Source: JAGMDK01 sp023128695
Lineage (GTDB): Bacteria > Planctomycetota > Phycisphaerae > UBA1845 > Fen-1342
Length of the DNA: 18,759 nt
Reading direction: 5' to 3'
NCBI GenBank assembly: GCA_030628805.1
Contig: DAOVQG010000052.1
Location: 1-18,759, forward strand
This document shows, piece after piece, positions 7,578 to 16,845 of this stretch. Made by a program: the position numbers and the translations under genes. The stretch's first letter is position 1; each line of letters starts with the position of its first letter. Under the pieces are notes generated by a model. That model saw only the letters and a list, made by a program, of their open reading frames with translations, searched no databases and had not been told where the DNA came from.

Positions 7578-7692
7578 CGCCTGTCCTCGCCCTTTGGAGA
7601 AGCCGTGGGGCCGGAATCGTTCACGGCCGCGTCGGCTGTGTTGTAATCACCTTGTGGACATCATGTTAAAACCCTGTCACTTGTCTCAAAAA

Positions 7693-7721
7693 TTGACCGC
7701 GGGGCAATCATCGGCTATACT
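7693..7721 (+). promoter_or_regulatory. Strong candidate sigma-70 promoter for dnaG-rpoD
   Basis: A -35 TTGACC (7693-7698) and a -10 TATACT (7716-7721) are spaced exactly 17 bases apart, each a five-of-six match to consensus. Transcription would start near 7728, leaving a leader of about 90 bases before the dnaG ATG. The rest of the 241-bp gap (7578-7818) shows nothing else clear. Confidence 0.7.
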
Positions 7722-7818
7722 TACTGAATTCACGTGAACATTGCCCTGACAGCGGGCGGTTCGCTTGGCGGTGTAGGTTGGGTAGCGACGCAAACCCCGC
7801 TGAATCTATTTGGGTTAT

Positions 7819-9645
7819 ATGGATAACTCTCTTAAAGACAAAGTCTTAGAGGCTGCCGACATCGTCGAGGTGATCGGCGAGCGAGTGGCATTGACGCGGA
7901 AAGGGAAGGACTTCATCGGTCTGTGCCCATTCCACGCCGACCATAAGCCATCCATGTCCGTCAGCCCACAAAAACAGATTTTTAAATGCTGGTCCTGCGG
8001 TGCCGGCGGCGACGTCATCCGCTTTGTCGAAATGTATGAGCGGGTGGATTTCAAGGAAGCGCTCGCAGCCCTCGCCCGCCGGGCCGGGATTGAAATGCGT
8101 TCTTCGCCGGCGGATCAGCGGGCAAACGAGATACGCGCCGAGCTTCAGGCCGCCGTGGTCTGGGCCCGGCGGCATTTTCAGGAGAACCTCCGCTCCAGCC
8201 CTGCCGGTCGGGCAGCCCAGGAGTATGCGCTCGGGCGCGGCCTGACGCCCGAGTCAATCGAGCGACACGGCCTCGGCTTTGCCCCCGATGATTGGCGGCA
8301 TCTGCTCACCGCCGCTCGGCGAACCGGTCTCCGAGACGAAGTCCTCCAGCAAGCCGGCCTTGTCATAACCAGTGAAAAAGGAAATACTTACGACCGTTTC
8401 CGGAACCGGTTGATCTTCCCCATCAGCGATGTGCAAGGCCGACCAATCGCCTTCGGCGGCCGAACCCTCGGCGACGATCCGGCCAAATACCTCAACTCGC
8501 CGGAGACCGTGCTCTTCAGCAAGTCACGAGTCCTCTACGGGTTTGATCTAGCTCGCCGCGCCATCGATGCACAGCGCGCGGTGATCGTAGTTGAAGGCTA
8601 CCTGGACGCGGTCATGCTGAGCAAGTACGGGTTCGAGAATGTGGTCGCGACGCTCGGAACGGCGCTGACGGACGCTCATGCCAAGCTGCTGAGGCCGCGG
8701 GCCGACACGCTGTATCTGTGTTTTGACGGCGACCAGGCCGGCATCGGGGCCGCCAACCGTGCGGTCGAGGTCGCGCTCCGGACCCAGGCCGAGGTCCGGG
8801 TGGTCTTGTTGGAGACCGGCCAGGATCCGGCGGATTGCGTTCTCGGGTCTGGTGCGACGGGCTTCCAGAACTACTTGAACGGCGCTATAGACGCGCTAGA
8901 ATTCAAGTGGTCGCGGACACTTAGCGCTTTTGGCCAAGGCGGCCGGCAAGCCAAGCGCGTGGCGACTGAGGAGTATTTGCAGTTCGTGGCGGGGGCTACC
9001 TTGGCGGGCGGTGTGGATCCGCTCCAGCAAAACCTCCTGATCGGACGTTTGAGCGAAGTCCTCGGCGTGCCTCCCGAGGAGGTGTTTGATCTGCTGGCGG
9101 GTGCCCGCCGCTCTCTTCGCCGAGGAGTTGCCGCCCGGGCGGACGAGCAGGGCGGTTGCTCCGCCTACGAGACCTCGATCCGCGGGTTGCCGGCCGGGCT
9201 GGTCACGGCGAGCGAAACGGTTTTTGGACTGCTCGTACTCGATGCAAGTTGTTGGCAGTGGGTAGACGAGACGATGGCCCGGGCCGCCCAATATTCTGAG
9301 ACTTGGCAGCGGCTTTATGGGATTTTGCTTGAAGTCCACAAAGATGTGGGTGAATACTCCATTGGAGAGGTCGTCTCGCGCTGCGATGACGGCGCCGTGT
9401 GTGAATTGGTGAGCCGGGCTCGTGCCCGGGCGGCGGGCGTCACCGCACTGGCCGAGGACTTTGCCGCTGCCCGCGAGACGCTCGCGTCCGAACTGAGCGT
9501 ACTGCGCGTCGACGGCCTCCAGGAGGATTTGCGTCAGTCCGGCGGAGACGATGAGGACGTATTCCGCTTGCTGCACGAAGATTTCCGCGAGCAGCACTCG
9601 GCCCTCCCAGTAGAGAGCCGACGGAGTGCGACCTCCTCGGCATAG
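7819..9645 (+). CDS. dnaG: DNA primase DnaG
   Basis: A 608-aa replicative primase that makes RNA primers for lagging-strand synthesis at the fork with the DnaB helicase. The N-terminal CHC2 zinc finger is intact (C36-P-F-H39 and C57-W-S-C60). The RNA-polymerase core has RLIFPISDVQGRPIAFGGR and a LNSPET-F-KS-VLYG motif. The Toprim part has VIVVEGYLDA (catalytic E259) and LCFDGDQAG (D303, D305). The C-terminal 200 residues are poorly conserved, as usual for the helicase-binding domain. Length is normal. ATG 7819 is preferred to TTG 7810, since MDNSLKDKVLEAADIVEVI matches the usual DnaG N-terminus. It is followed 22 bp later by rpoD, the core of the macromolecular-synthesis operon; rpsU is not upstream here. 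Confidence 0.97.
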   Translation: MDNSLKDKVLEAADIVEVIGERVALTRKGKDFIGLCPFHADHKPSMSVSPQKQIFKCWSCGAGGDVIRFVEMYERVDFKEALAALARRAGIEMRSSPADQRANEIRAELQAAVVWARRHFQENLRSSPAGRAAQEYALGRGLTPESIERHGLGFAPDDWRHLLTAARRTGLRDEVLQQAGLVITSEKGNTYDRFRNRLIFPISDVQGRPIAFGGRTLGDDPAKYLNSPETVLFSKSRVLYGFDLARRAIDAQRAVIVVEGYLDAVMLSKYGFENVVATLGTALTDAHAKLLRPRADTLYLCFDGDQAGIGAANRAVEVALRTQAEVRVVLLETGQDPADCVLGSGATGFQNYLNGAIDALEFKWSRTLSAFGQGGRQAKRVATEEYLQFVAGATLAGGVDPLQQNLLIGRLSEVLGVPPEEVFDLLAGARRSLRRGVAARADEQGGCSAYETSIRGLPAGLVTASETVFGLLVLDASCWQWVDETMARAAQYSETWQRLYGILLEVHKDVGEYSIGEVVSRCDDGAVCELVSRARARAAGVTALAEDFAAARETLASELSVLRVDGLQEDLRQSGGDDEDVFRLLHEDFREQHSALPVESRRSATSSA

Positions 9646-9655
9646 CACCATTTGT

Positions 9656-9660
9656 GGGAG
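9656..9660 (+). promoter_or_regulatory. Ribosome binding site of rpoD
   Basis: GGGAG lies 7 bases before ATG 9668 and decides that start over the overlapping out-of-frame ATG at 9664. Confidence 0.65.
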
Positions 9661-9667
9661 ACAATGA

Positions 9668-11362
<1,695 letters not shown>

Positions 11363-11389
11363 TGCTAAACATACGAATCCTACTAGTAA

Positions 11390-11418
11390 GGGTTCAGGGT
11401 TTAGGGTTCAGGGGTCAG
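11390..11418. repeat. Short tandem GGGTTCA/GGGTTTA repeat
   Basis: Degenerate units of GGGTTCA, GGGTTTA and GGGGTCA run directly into the CCCCGATTC array downstream of rpoD. They look like low-complexity sequence at the edge of a repeat cluster; no terminator hairpin is visible. Confidence 0.6.
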
Positions 11419-11420
11419 TA

Positions 11421-11563
11421 AATAGGTATGCTGTCCCCCGATTCCGATTCATCCCCCGATTCGAATAGGTATGCTGTCCCCCGATTCGCCGATTCGCGAT
11501 TCGTCCCCCGATTCCGATTCTGGTCCCCCGATTCCTGCTGTCCCCCGATTCCCGCCCCGATTC
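11421..11563 (-). repeat. Repeat array, reverse orientation (left flank of island)
   Basis: Seven copies of CCCCGATTC, plus degenerate ones, occur in 143 bp. Two are preceded by AATAGGTATGCTGTC. Read on the minus strand the unit is GAATCGGGGGACAGCATACC. This is the same family as the arrays at 16095-16396 and 16673-16753, in the opposite direction. The remaining bases to the methyltransferase stop (11564-11656) show nothing clear. Confidence 0.88.
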
Positions 11564-11656
11564 CCCTCGCTGGAGTCAGAATCTTAGCGGAACGTCACCG
11601 CGGTGACGCGACGCCGCACATTTGCGATTGCTTTACCGCTCTGCGGCAGCGCGTGC

Positions 11657-12277
11657 TTATTCTTGCACCAGTACGGCGCAGTACACGTAACCCCCGATGC
11701 GTGGTAGCCCGTTGAGATAGCCTTCCCAATATTGCTCAACATGCAAGGGAGTTTTGTCCAAAAGCGTCGGAATGCTCACGCACAAAGAACAGCCGAACAG
11801 TCTGCGGTGGAAAGAACTCAACCGTGTTTGCCAACGGTGGATGTGCTCCTCTGGTGATGCCCCGTGTTCGATCAAAATGTACCGCCCACCGGACTTCAGC
11901 ACGCGACTGATTTCACGCAGAAGCGCCGCGGGATCCCGCACCGAGCACAGCACGAATGTCGTCACGACGGTGCCGTAGGTTCCCGGCGGGGTCTGAGACA
12001 ACATGCTCCTGTGCAACGGCACGCTACGAAGTCGATGCTTTGATTTGTCCGCGCGTCGAGCAGCCCGTCGAAACATTGCCTCGTCTGGTTCGGCGATGTC
12101 AATGTCCGTTAACCATCCCGGGTAATGTGAAAGATTCGCACCAGACCCTGCGCCGACTTCAAGGATGGGCGCCGCGTTAACATGAGACAACCATTCACTC
12201 CGAAGCCCCGCGAGCTTGTTGGAGTACATGCGCCGGTTCACAACGCGCGACCCAATATGTCGAGACCACCAGTTCAT
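11657..12277 (-). CDS. Class I SAM-dependent methyltransferase
   Basis: A 206-aa Rossmann-fold methyltransferase. Motif I is ILEVGAGSGANL (38-49), the end of beta-2 is DIDIAEPDEAM (E63 likely holds the ribose hydroxyls of SAM), motif IV is YGTVVTTFVLCSV, and the post-motif helix is LLREISRVLKSGGRYILIEHG. The sequence after that (SPEEHIHRWQTRLSSFHRRLFG) resembles the METTL7-like/type-11 small-molecule methyltransferases, which act on thiols, quinones or lipids. The true substrate cannot be told. It lies 44 bp after the AAA+ gene on the same strand and is probably the last gene of that operon. The start has only a weak GGA 5 bases upstream. Confidence 0.85.
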   Translation of the reverse strand: MNWWSRHIGSRVVNRRMYSNKLAGLRSEWLSHVNAAPILEVGAGSGANLSHYPGWLTDIDIAEPDEAMFRRAARRADKSKHRLRSVPLHRSMLSQTPPGTYGTVVTTFVLCSVRDPAALLREISRVLKSGGRYILIEHGASPEEHIHRWQTRLSSFHRRLFGCSLCVSIPTLLDKTPLHVEQYWEGYLNGLPRIGGYVYCAVLVQE

Positions 12278-12321
12278 CTGTATCCACTACAACGCTCGGC
12301 TTCTCTTCGCGGGTTCACGCA

Positions 12322-14148
12322 TCACGACGACAGCGTCGCGACCTGCCGAATATCCGTGAGAACTTCGTCGAACTGTCTCTTGACAAGCAGCTCCCACGGG
12401 GAATCCTCGGAATTGTCAATCGCTCGAATAGCGTGTGAAAGCAGTTGCCCAGCCATCGACCGGATTCCCCTGATGCTAATGGTATGTAACGATGGTGAGC
12501 CGATCTCATCGAATACGTGCTTTCCAAACGCCCGGCTGATGCGATCAAGTGCTTTCTCCTCGAGAAGGTGTCTCAGTTTCGCGTCAACCAGAAGTGCTGC
12601 CGCCCCCTTATTCTCCGTATTGGCTGGCTCATACTCTTCCGCTGAAGGAATCCAGTAGATCTCCTGATTATAGAACTCCTCAAGCCGGCCGATCCAGAAG
12701 AACTTGAACAGCCGTGACAGAGCTTCCTTCTGCTGCCTGCAAACCCACCATGTAAGGTCATGTAGCTTTTTCGGGCTCGACTCTCCGGTTAGCTGTATGC
12801 GTAACTGCGCGGCATTCAGTGGATGGTGGATCTGTACGAGATTCGTCATGCGTGTCCAGAAATCGCGAGGTGGAACAAGACCGATCGACCGCGGCCCCGA
12901 CACATCGCGGCTGCTCGCGAACACCCAAAGTACATCGACCAAGCTCTCTGCTGCATTGACTTTCTCGGTCTCATCTGAGCCGCATGGATAGTACTCGCCA
13001 GTCTCCAGCACGCGCAGCAGGGCGGCTCGCATACCAGGCTTCTTCTCCGGATAGTGGGCTTCATCCACAAAGATCGCAGACTGGCCTGCCTTATGTATCA
13101 GGCCAAGAGCAATAGTCCCGTCCTCCCTCTTCCGCCCAAAAAGTCGCTGTCGTGTAACATCATCCTCGCTCTCGGCGAGCGAAATCGTCTGAATTGCATC
13201 CCGCTTACGTCCAGCCCCGAACGGGAGGGACTTCGCATAGTTCTCCTTTCCCGATCCGGGCGGACCGCAGACCAGCACGGTCTTGGCAGACCGATCCTGC
13301 CATATTTGCGAGATTACGCGCATATCCTCTTCAACGAGACGATTCGCGAGAACGACCTCCGGCGAGCGAACGGACGTCGGCTCCTTGGGACGTCGCTCTG
13401 GCTTCGGAGGCTTGCCCGGAATCGGAATGCATCGGCACAGGCGACCCCTCGGATATGGAGCGATGGATACGTGGCCGCGCAACTTCACCTTGATTGAGTG
13501 ATTGACGCGGTCGAAGTCAAGTTTTTCAACACTGTACGTTTTGCTCTGCCGATGATACTTGAGATTATTTCTCAGTTCATCGACAACGTATTTCCACGTA
13601 TTCTGCGCCGGGAGAATCAACCCCCGCTGGTACGCACCGTTCTTATTCTTGCTTTCTTCGGCCGTTGTTTCGTTCCTGCAAAACGAGAAGAGTTCCGGAA
13701 AGAGAAGCGCGATTTCGCCAGCTACTCCTGCCCAGAGCGGTTGTTGGTCGGGATCCCCATAGTACGTCCAAGAAGGAACTCCTGACCGCAAACCCTGGAT
13801 ATCCATCGTCGTGTATGAATCGACAACGGTACATAGCACCACGATTTCCTTCAGCAATGGATCGCTAACGAACTGCTCAAGGATGACGTTCGCCACGGGT
13901 TCAGCAGGCCGGGGACCTTTGCCGTCACAAACCCAACGACAGGATGAACTCGATAACGGAGCGTGCTTCTTACCACCTGCCTTGGTCAACCCATCTAGGT
14001 AATCAACCAAACGCTCGATTTCGCTTTTGCTTTGATCCCTGGGTGCCGGAAAGCAATTTGTTTCATATGACTCAAGCTGCCATTCCTTACCAGGGGAGAA
14101 CGCGAGTTCCGAAACAAAACGTGTTTCCAACGGCCAGCTAAATCTCAT
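12322..14148 (-). CDS. AAA+ ATPase, sigma-54-activator-like without GAFTGA
   Basis: A 608-aa protein. Residues 1-260 form a domain I do not recognise, with an LCTVVDSYTTMDIQG-type strand/loop. The AAA+ module follows: Walker A GPPGSGKE (295-302), LFGRKREDGTIALGL (336-350), Walker B SAIFVDEAHYP (D362, E363), LLRVLETGEYYPCGS, a sensor-I strand VLWVFASSRD, and arginine fingers in PPRDFWTRMTNLVQIHHPL (R428, R433). The order and spacing match bacterial enhancer-binding proteins (sigma-54 activators). However, the GAFTGA loop that touches sigma-54 is missing and no C-terminal helix-turn-helix is visible, so direct sigma-54 activation is unlikely. ATG 14148 overlaps the upstream stop as ATGA, and GAAAGGG lies 7 bases before it. 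A longer open frame to 14490 only shadows the symporter gene. Local base composition is less GC-rich than in dnaG/rpoD. Confidence 0.82.
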   Translation of the reverse strand: MRFSWPLETRFVSELAFSPGKEWQLESYETNCFPAPRDQSKSEIERLVDYLDGLTKAGGKKHAPLSSSSCRWVCDGKGPRPAEPVANVILEQFVSDPLLKEIVVLCTVVDSYTTMDIQGLRSGVPSWTYYGDPDQQPLWAGVAGEIALLFPELFSFCRNETTAEESKNKNGAYQRGLILPAQNTWKYVVDELRNNLKYHRQSKTYSVEKLDFDRVNHSIKVKLRGHVSIAPYPRGRLCRCIPIPGKPPKPERRPKEPTSVRSPEVVLANRLVEEDMRVISQIWQDRSAKTVLVCGPPGSGKENYAKSLPFGAGRKRDAIQTISLAESEDDVTRQRLFGRKREDGTIALGLIHKAGQSAIFVDEAHYPEKKPGMRAALLRVLETGEYYPCGSDETEKVNAAESLVDVLWVFASSRDVSGPRSIGLVPPRDFWTRMTNLVQIHHPLNAAQLRIQLTGESSPKKLHDLTWWVCRQQKEALSRLFKFFWIGRLEEFYNQEIYWIPSAEEYEPANTENKGAAALLVDAKLRHLLEEKALDRISRAFGKHVFDEIGSPSLHTISIRGIRSMAGQLLSHAIRAIDNSEDSPWELLVKRQFDEVLTDIRQVATLSS

Positions 14149-15602
14149 CGAGAAGCCCTTTCGGAAAACCTGTTCGCAAGATGCAGAACGATAGCACTCC
14201 AGGTAAGCGAAACTGCAAATGCAATTGTGCCTGTCCATGCTGCCAGCGCGGGATATCTCAACGCAGCCCAAATACTGAACGCGAAAGCCATGGCATAGAG
14301 GGCTAGATAAACACACACCACACCGCGACTGAAAACGACGAGGCGTTGAGTATCGCGGCTTAGATAAGCAGTCAGTGCAAGCATTGGGGCGAACACTACC
14401 ATCATTCCGGCGATTGACAGTAGAAGATAGAAGATGTTTGTCTGAATTATCTGGAAGGCCAACATGGCGGCGAAACTGATCGAGAGACAAGCAATGGCGA
14501 GCACACGGATTCGCCGGAGCTCCGCCGGCCCGGGCTCGGTTGCCTTGGACGAACGCCCCGACATGTCATAGATGAACATTACGATGGCCAGCAGAAGGGA
14601 GTCGACCGTGGAAACCATAATCGAGAGAGCCCCGACTACGAGCACGATCGACAAAACAAAGCCAATCTGACCGAGTTGATCGACCAGAGCATTGAAGCGC
14701 TGCAGGACGTACTGTACCGGCGAAAGACCGTCAGGCGGCGACGGGAGAAGTACGCCCACGGTTAGGATCATGGCGAGGAGGATCGCCGACAGAAGGCCGA
14801 CTTTTATGAGAAGGCTCTGCTGATCACGTACCTGGACGTGGGACACGGAAGCCCAGTTCAGCAGGCTGTAGAACTGCGTGGCCACCGCAGCAATTGTGGC
14901 GCTCAGGGCCGCCAGCGCCACCGACCACGTGACAACACGAGCTGGTACGCCCGTTTTCTCACCATCGATGCTTATAGGCGCCAGAACCGTCGCAAGAAGC
15001 GCAACAACCAGAAGGATCGCGGCAGTCAACTGAGCCTTGTCGGTTCGAAATACGCCAAGGATGCCCCCCGTCACGGCGTAGAAGAGTGTCACGCCGAAGA
15101 GGATCGAGGCCAATATGATGGTGGAACTGACCCCTGGCCCATCAAAGAAGAGGGGAGCGATGAGCGTCGAGGATGCATATACCTCAAAGGCAATGAAGAG
15201 TAGGTAAGCAACTACCAGCGACCATGCGACGACGGGGCCGAACCACGATCGGCGTCCAGTATGTACCCGAATGGCCCGGTCCACGCCGGCGAGGAAATTA
15301 CCCTCTTCCTCCACCTCGCGCCCCAATCCCCGGCCAAGCAGCTTGGCGAGAAGCCAATAACCAACAAAGAGCCCGACTGGTGCGAGATAGAGAATCGCCC
15401 CCTGCTGGAAACCACCGCTGATGAGGTAGGCAACGCCGCTGCCAAGTGTGAGGTTGGCAGCCGTCAGGCTGACGACGTTGCTGCTGAGGCGGTCGTTATG
15501 GAAGAAATCCGCGGGGCTGTGGATCATGCGAAAACGACGAATTGCCAGCCAGGCGAACATGGCGAGCGTGCAGGCACCAGCGACTACGTTAACGAGGTTC
15601 AT
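14145..15602 (-). CDS. Sodium:solute symporter (SSS) family membrane protein
   Basis: A 485-aa inner-membrane protein with about 13 hydrophobic helices. Family signatures are visible: the first-helix region AANLTLGSGVAYLISGGFQQ (48-67), the classical YAVTGGILGVFRTDKAQL (175-192), matching the SSS GG-x-x-AV-x-x-TD-x-x-Q signature, and SIMVSTVDSLLLA (327-339), whose S331, T332, D334 and S335 fall at the Na2 sodium site. SSS proteins import sugars, amino acids, acetate and the like with Na+, and some act as the membrane part of sensor systems. The substrate cannot be read. ATG 15602 overlaps the stop of the 76-aa gene as ATGA, with GGAG 9 bases upstream. Its own stop overlaps the AAA+ start in the same way, so the three products are probably made in fixed ratio. 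Confidence 0.88.
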   Translation of the reverse strand: MNLVNVVAGACTLAMFAWLAIRRFRMIHSPADFFHNDRLSSNVVSLTAANLTLGSGVAYLISGGFQQGAILYLAPVGLFVGYWLLAKLLGRGLGREVEEEGNFLAGVDRAIRVHTGRRSWFGPVVAWSLVVAYLLFIAFEVYASSTLIAPLFFDGPGVSSTIILASILFGVTLFYAVTGGILGVFRTDKAQLTAAILLVVALLATVLAPISIDGEKTGVPARVVTWSVALAALSATIAAVATQFYSLLNWASVSHVQVRDQQSLLIKVGLLSAILLAMILTVGVLLPSPPDGLSPVQYVLQRFNALVDQLGQIGFVLSIVLVVGALSIMVSTVDSLLLAIVMFIYDMSGRSSKATEPGPAELRRIRVLAIACLSISFAAMLAFQIIQTNIFYLLLSIAGMMVVFAPMLALTAYLSRDTQRLVVFSRGVVCVYLALYAMAFAFSIWAALRYPALAAWTGTIAFAVSLTWSAIVLHLANRFSERASR

Positions 15603-15829
15603 GGCGTCGCACTCCGTGCTTCATCCTTCGGTGGCTGGTGGAGCAGCGATTGGGGAACTTCGACGACCCATTCGTCCCCGCCGACCCGCCCGGCGAGGTT
15701 TTGCTGAACCTCCTCCTCACTCAGGCGTCGACCCACGACAAGAACTGATCCGCGGTCGGTCTTGAACAGGGCCGGACAAATCCCAATGCCGCACCGAAGG
15801 GCACGGGGCGTAATCTCCTCAAGTTCCAT
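15599..15829 (-). CDS. Small 76-aa protein, first gene of SSS/AAA+ operon
   Basis: A 76-aa soluble protein with no signal or membrane helix. Its core CGIGICPALFKTDRGSVLVV (13-32) has two cysteines with CX4C spacing and a probable beta hairpin; the end is polar. I do not recognise a named family. Small proteins with a similar CP-x-x-x-TDRG-x-x-x-V-G pattern occur in actinobacteria as conserved hypotheticals, but that is memory and not a search result. Reality is supported by GAAAGG (15842-15837) 7 bases before the ATG, a promoter placed just upstream, and the ATGA overlap with the symporter gene. It may be an adaptor or a sensor subunit of the system. Confidence 0.72.
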   Translation of the reverse strand: MELEEITPRALRCGIGICPALFKTDRGSVLVVGRRLSEEEVQQNLAGRVGGDEWVVEVPQSLLHQPPKDEARSATP

Positions 15830-15877
15830 GGCTTTGCCTTTCGGATAGTAGAAGTCCGCCAGTCATGGTGAAGAAGT

Positions 15878-15906
15878 ATTCTATGCCAGTAGACCAGTGG
15901 GCTCAA
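15878..15906 (-). promoter_or_regulatory. Candidate promoter of SSS/AAA+ operon
   Basis: On the minus strand, a -35 TTGAGC (15906-15901) and a -10 TAGAAT (15883-15878) are separated by exactly 17 bases. The predicted start near 15871 leaves a leader of about 40 bases before the 76-aa gene, whose ribosome site follows. No operator palindrome is seen. Confidence 0.55.
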
Positions 15907-16094
15907 ACCCGGTTAGGGCCTACCCAGAGGTTTACCCGCCTCGATTCAGGGCCTCAGAGGGGCTTCACGGCGGTCACTTCGAGCCCGAATTGTTACTGGA
16001 CCGGGCGAGCCGAAGGATACCGGGGCCGTCGCACGGTTCTTGCACAGGAGTTGACCCTGAAGTTGCACGGCTCGCGAGGGCTGTACAATCCCCG
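15907..16094. other. Intergenic, nothing recognisable
   Basis: This GC-rich stretch lies between the operon promoter and the repeat array. Open frames cross it on both strands but have no ribosome sites, known motifs or consistent codon use. No tRNA could be folded from it by eye. Confidence 0.4.
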
Positions 16095-16396
16095 GAATCG
16101 GGGGACACCACCCGGAATCGGGGGGAATCGGGGGACACCACCGAATCGGGGGACACCCGAATCGGGGGCCGAATCGGGGGAGAATCGGGGGACACCAAAG
16201 AATCGGGGCAGAATCGGGGCAGAATCGGGGGACACCATACTCATTTGGGCAGAATCGGGGGACACCATACTCATTTGGCCGAATCGGGGGACCCGAATCG
16301 GGGGACACCCCGAATCGGGGGACACCATAGGAATGAATCGGGGTGAATCGGGGGACACCATACTGGGGGTGAATCGGGGGACACCATACTTATTTC
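16095..16396 (+). repeat. Large GAATCGGGG array (right flank of island)
   Basis: I counted 17 units beginning GAATCGGGG in about 300 bp. Many continue as GAATCGGGGGACACC and several as GACACCATACTCATTT or GACACCATACTTATTTC. Unit spacing is irregular (10 to about 30 bases), as expected for expansion by slippage or repeated insertion and not for a CRISPR. The orientation is opposite to the array at 11421-11563. Confidence 0.92.
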
Positions 16397-16672
16397 AGCC
16401 TCCTGAGCAGAATTCGTGGGTGAAATGGCACCCGCGTATCGCCACAAGTCATGCTGGCTACGATGCTTACGGTGTCCGGACCACGTGTTTGGTTCTGACG
16501 CCCAGTTTTTCGCTCCCGTTTGGGCCGTGCTGGCTGTCATTGGGAAATACGCTTCCCCCACGTTTTCAGGGTCATCTCCTGCTGCACGCCATCGGACACC
16601 GGAGCCATGCCTGAGAAAATCCACCCACAGATTCTGCGGAAGAGCCTTATAATTGGGAATCGACACGGACAC
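16397..16672. other. 276-bp segment between two direct repeat copies
   Basis: A non-repetitive segment bounded on the left by GACACCATACTTATTTC (16380-16396) and on the right by a second array ending in the identical 17-mer (16737-16753). No gene is recognisable: open frames exist on both strands, but none has a known motif or a ribosome site. It may be a decayed element captured between repeats. Confidence 0.5.
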
Positions 16673-16753
16673 GAATCGGGGGAATCGGGGGAATCGGGGA
16701 ATCGGGGGAATCGGGGGGAATCGGGGGGAATCGGGGGACACCATACTTATTTC
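16673..16753 (+). repeat. Second GAATCGGGG array, direct orientation
   Basis: Seven tightly packed units of 8-10 bases (GAATCGGGG with one or two extra G) start at 16673, 16682, 16691, 16699, 16708, 16718 and 16728, and end in GACACCATACTTATTTC. Such tight packing suggests replication slippage. Confidence 0.92.
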
Positions 16754-16845
16754 AAAACACATACGATGTGGTGGGCTACCCCTCCATTGGCCATCCAATA
16801 GAAAAAACCGCGTAATCCGCGAAGAAATTGACCGTTTGCTATACC

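Noticed and set aside
14149..14490. 114-residue N-terminal extension of the AAA+ protein
   Set aside because: It overlaps the symporter gene out of frame and is Cys/Arg/Ser-rich shadow sequence. The ATGA junction with GAAAGGG gives a clear start at 14148.
15900..15950. tRNA-like sequence (CTCAAACCCGG)
   Set aside because: No acceptor or anticodon stem could be paired with it on either strand.
15865..16614. 249-aa plus-strand frame with NRGTP/ESGD repeats, and the minus-strand frames rich in SPDS/PRF
   Set aside because: These are translations of the short repeat array. They have no ribosome site or known domain, and the frames shift freely between units.
16095..16753. CRISPR array
   Set aside because: Units are 8-30 bases with irregular spacing and no uniform unique spacers, and there are no cas genes.
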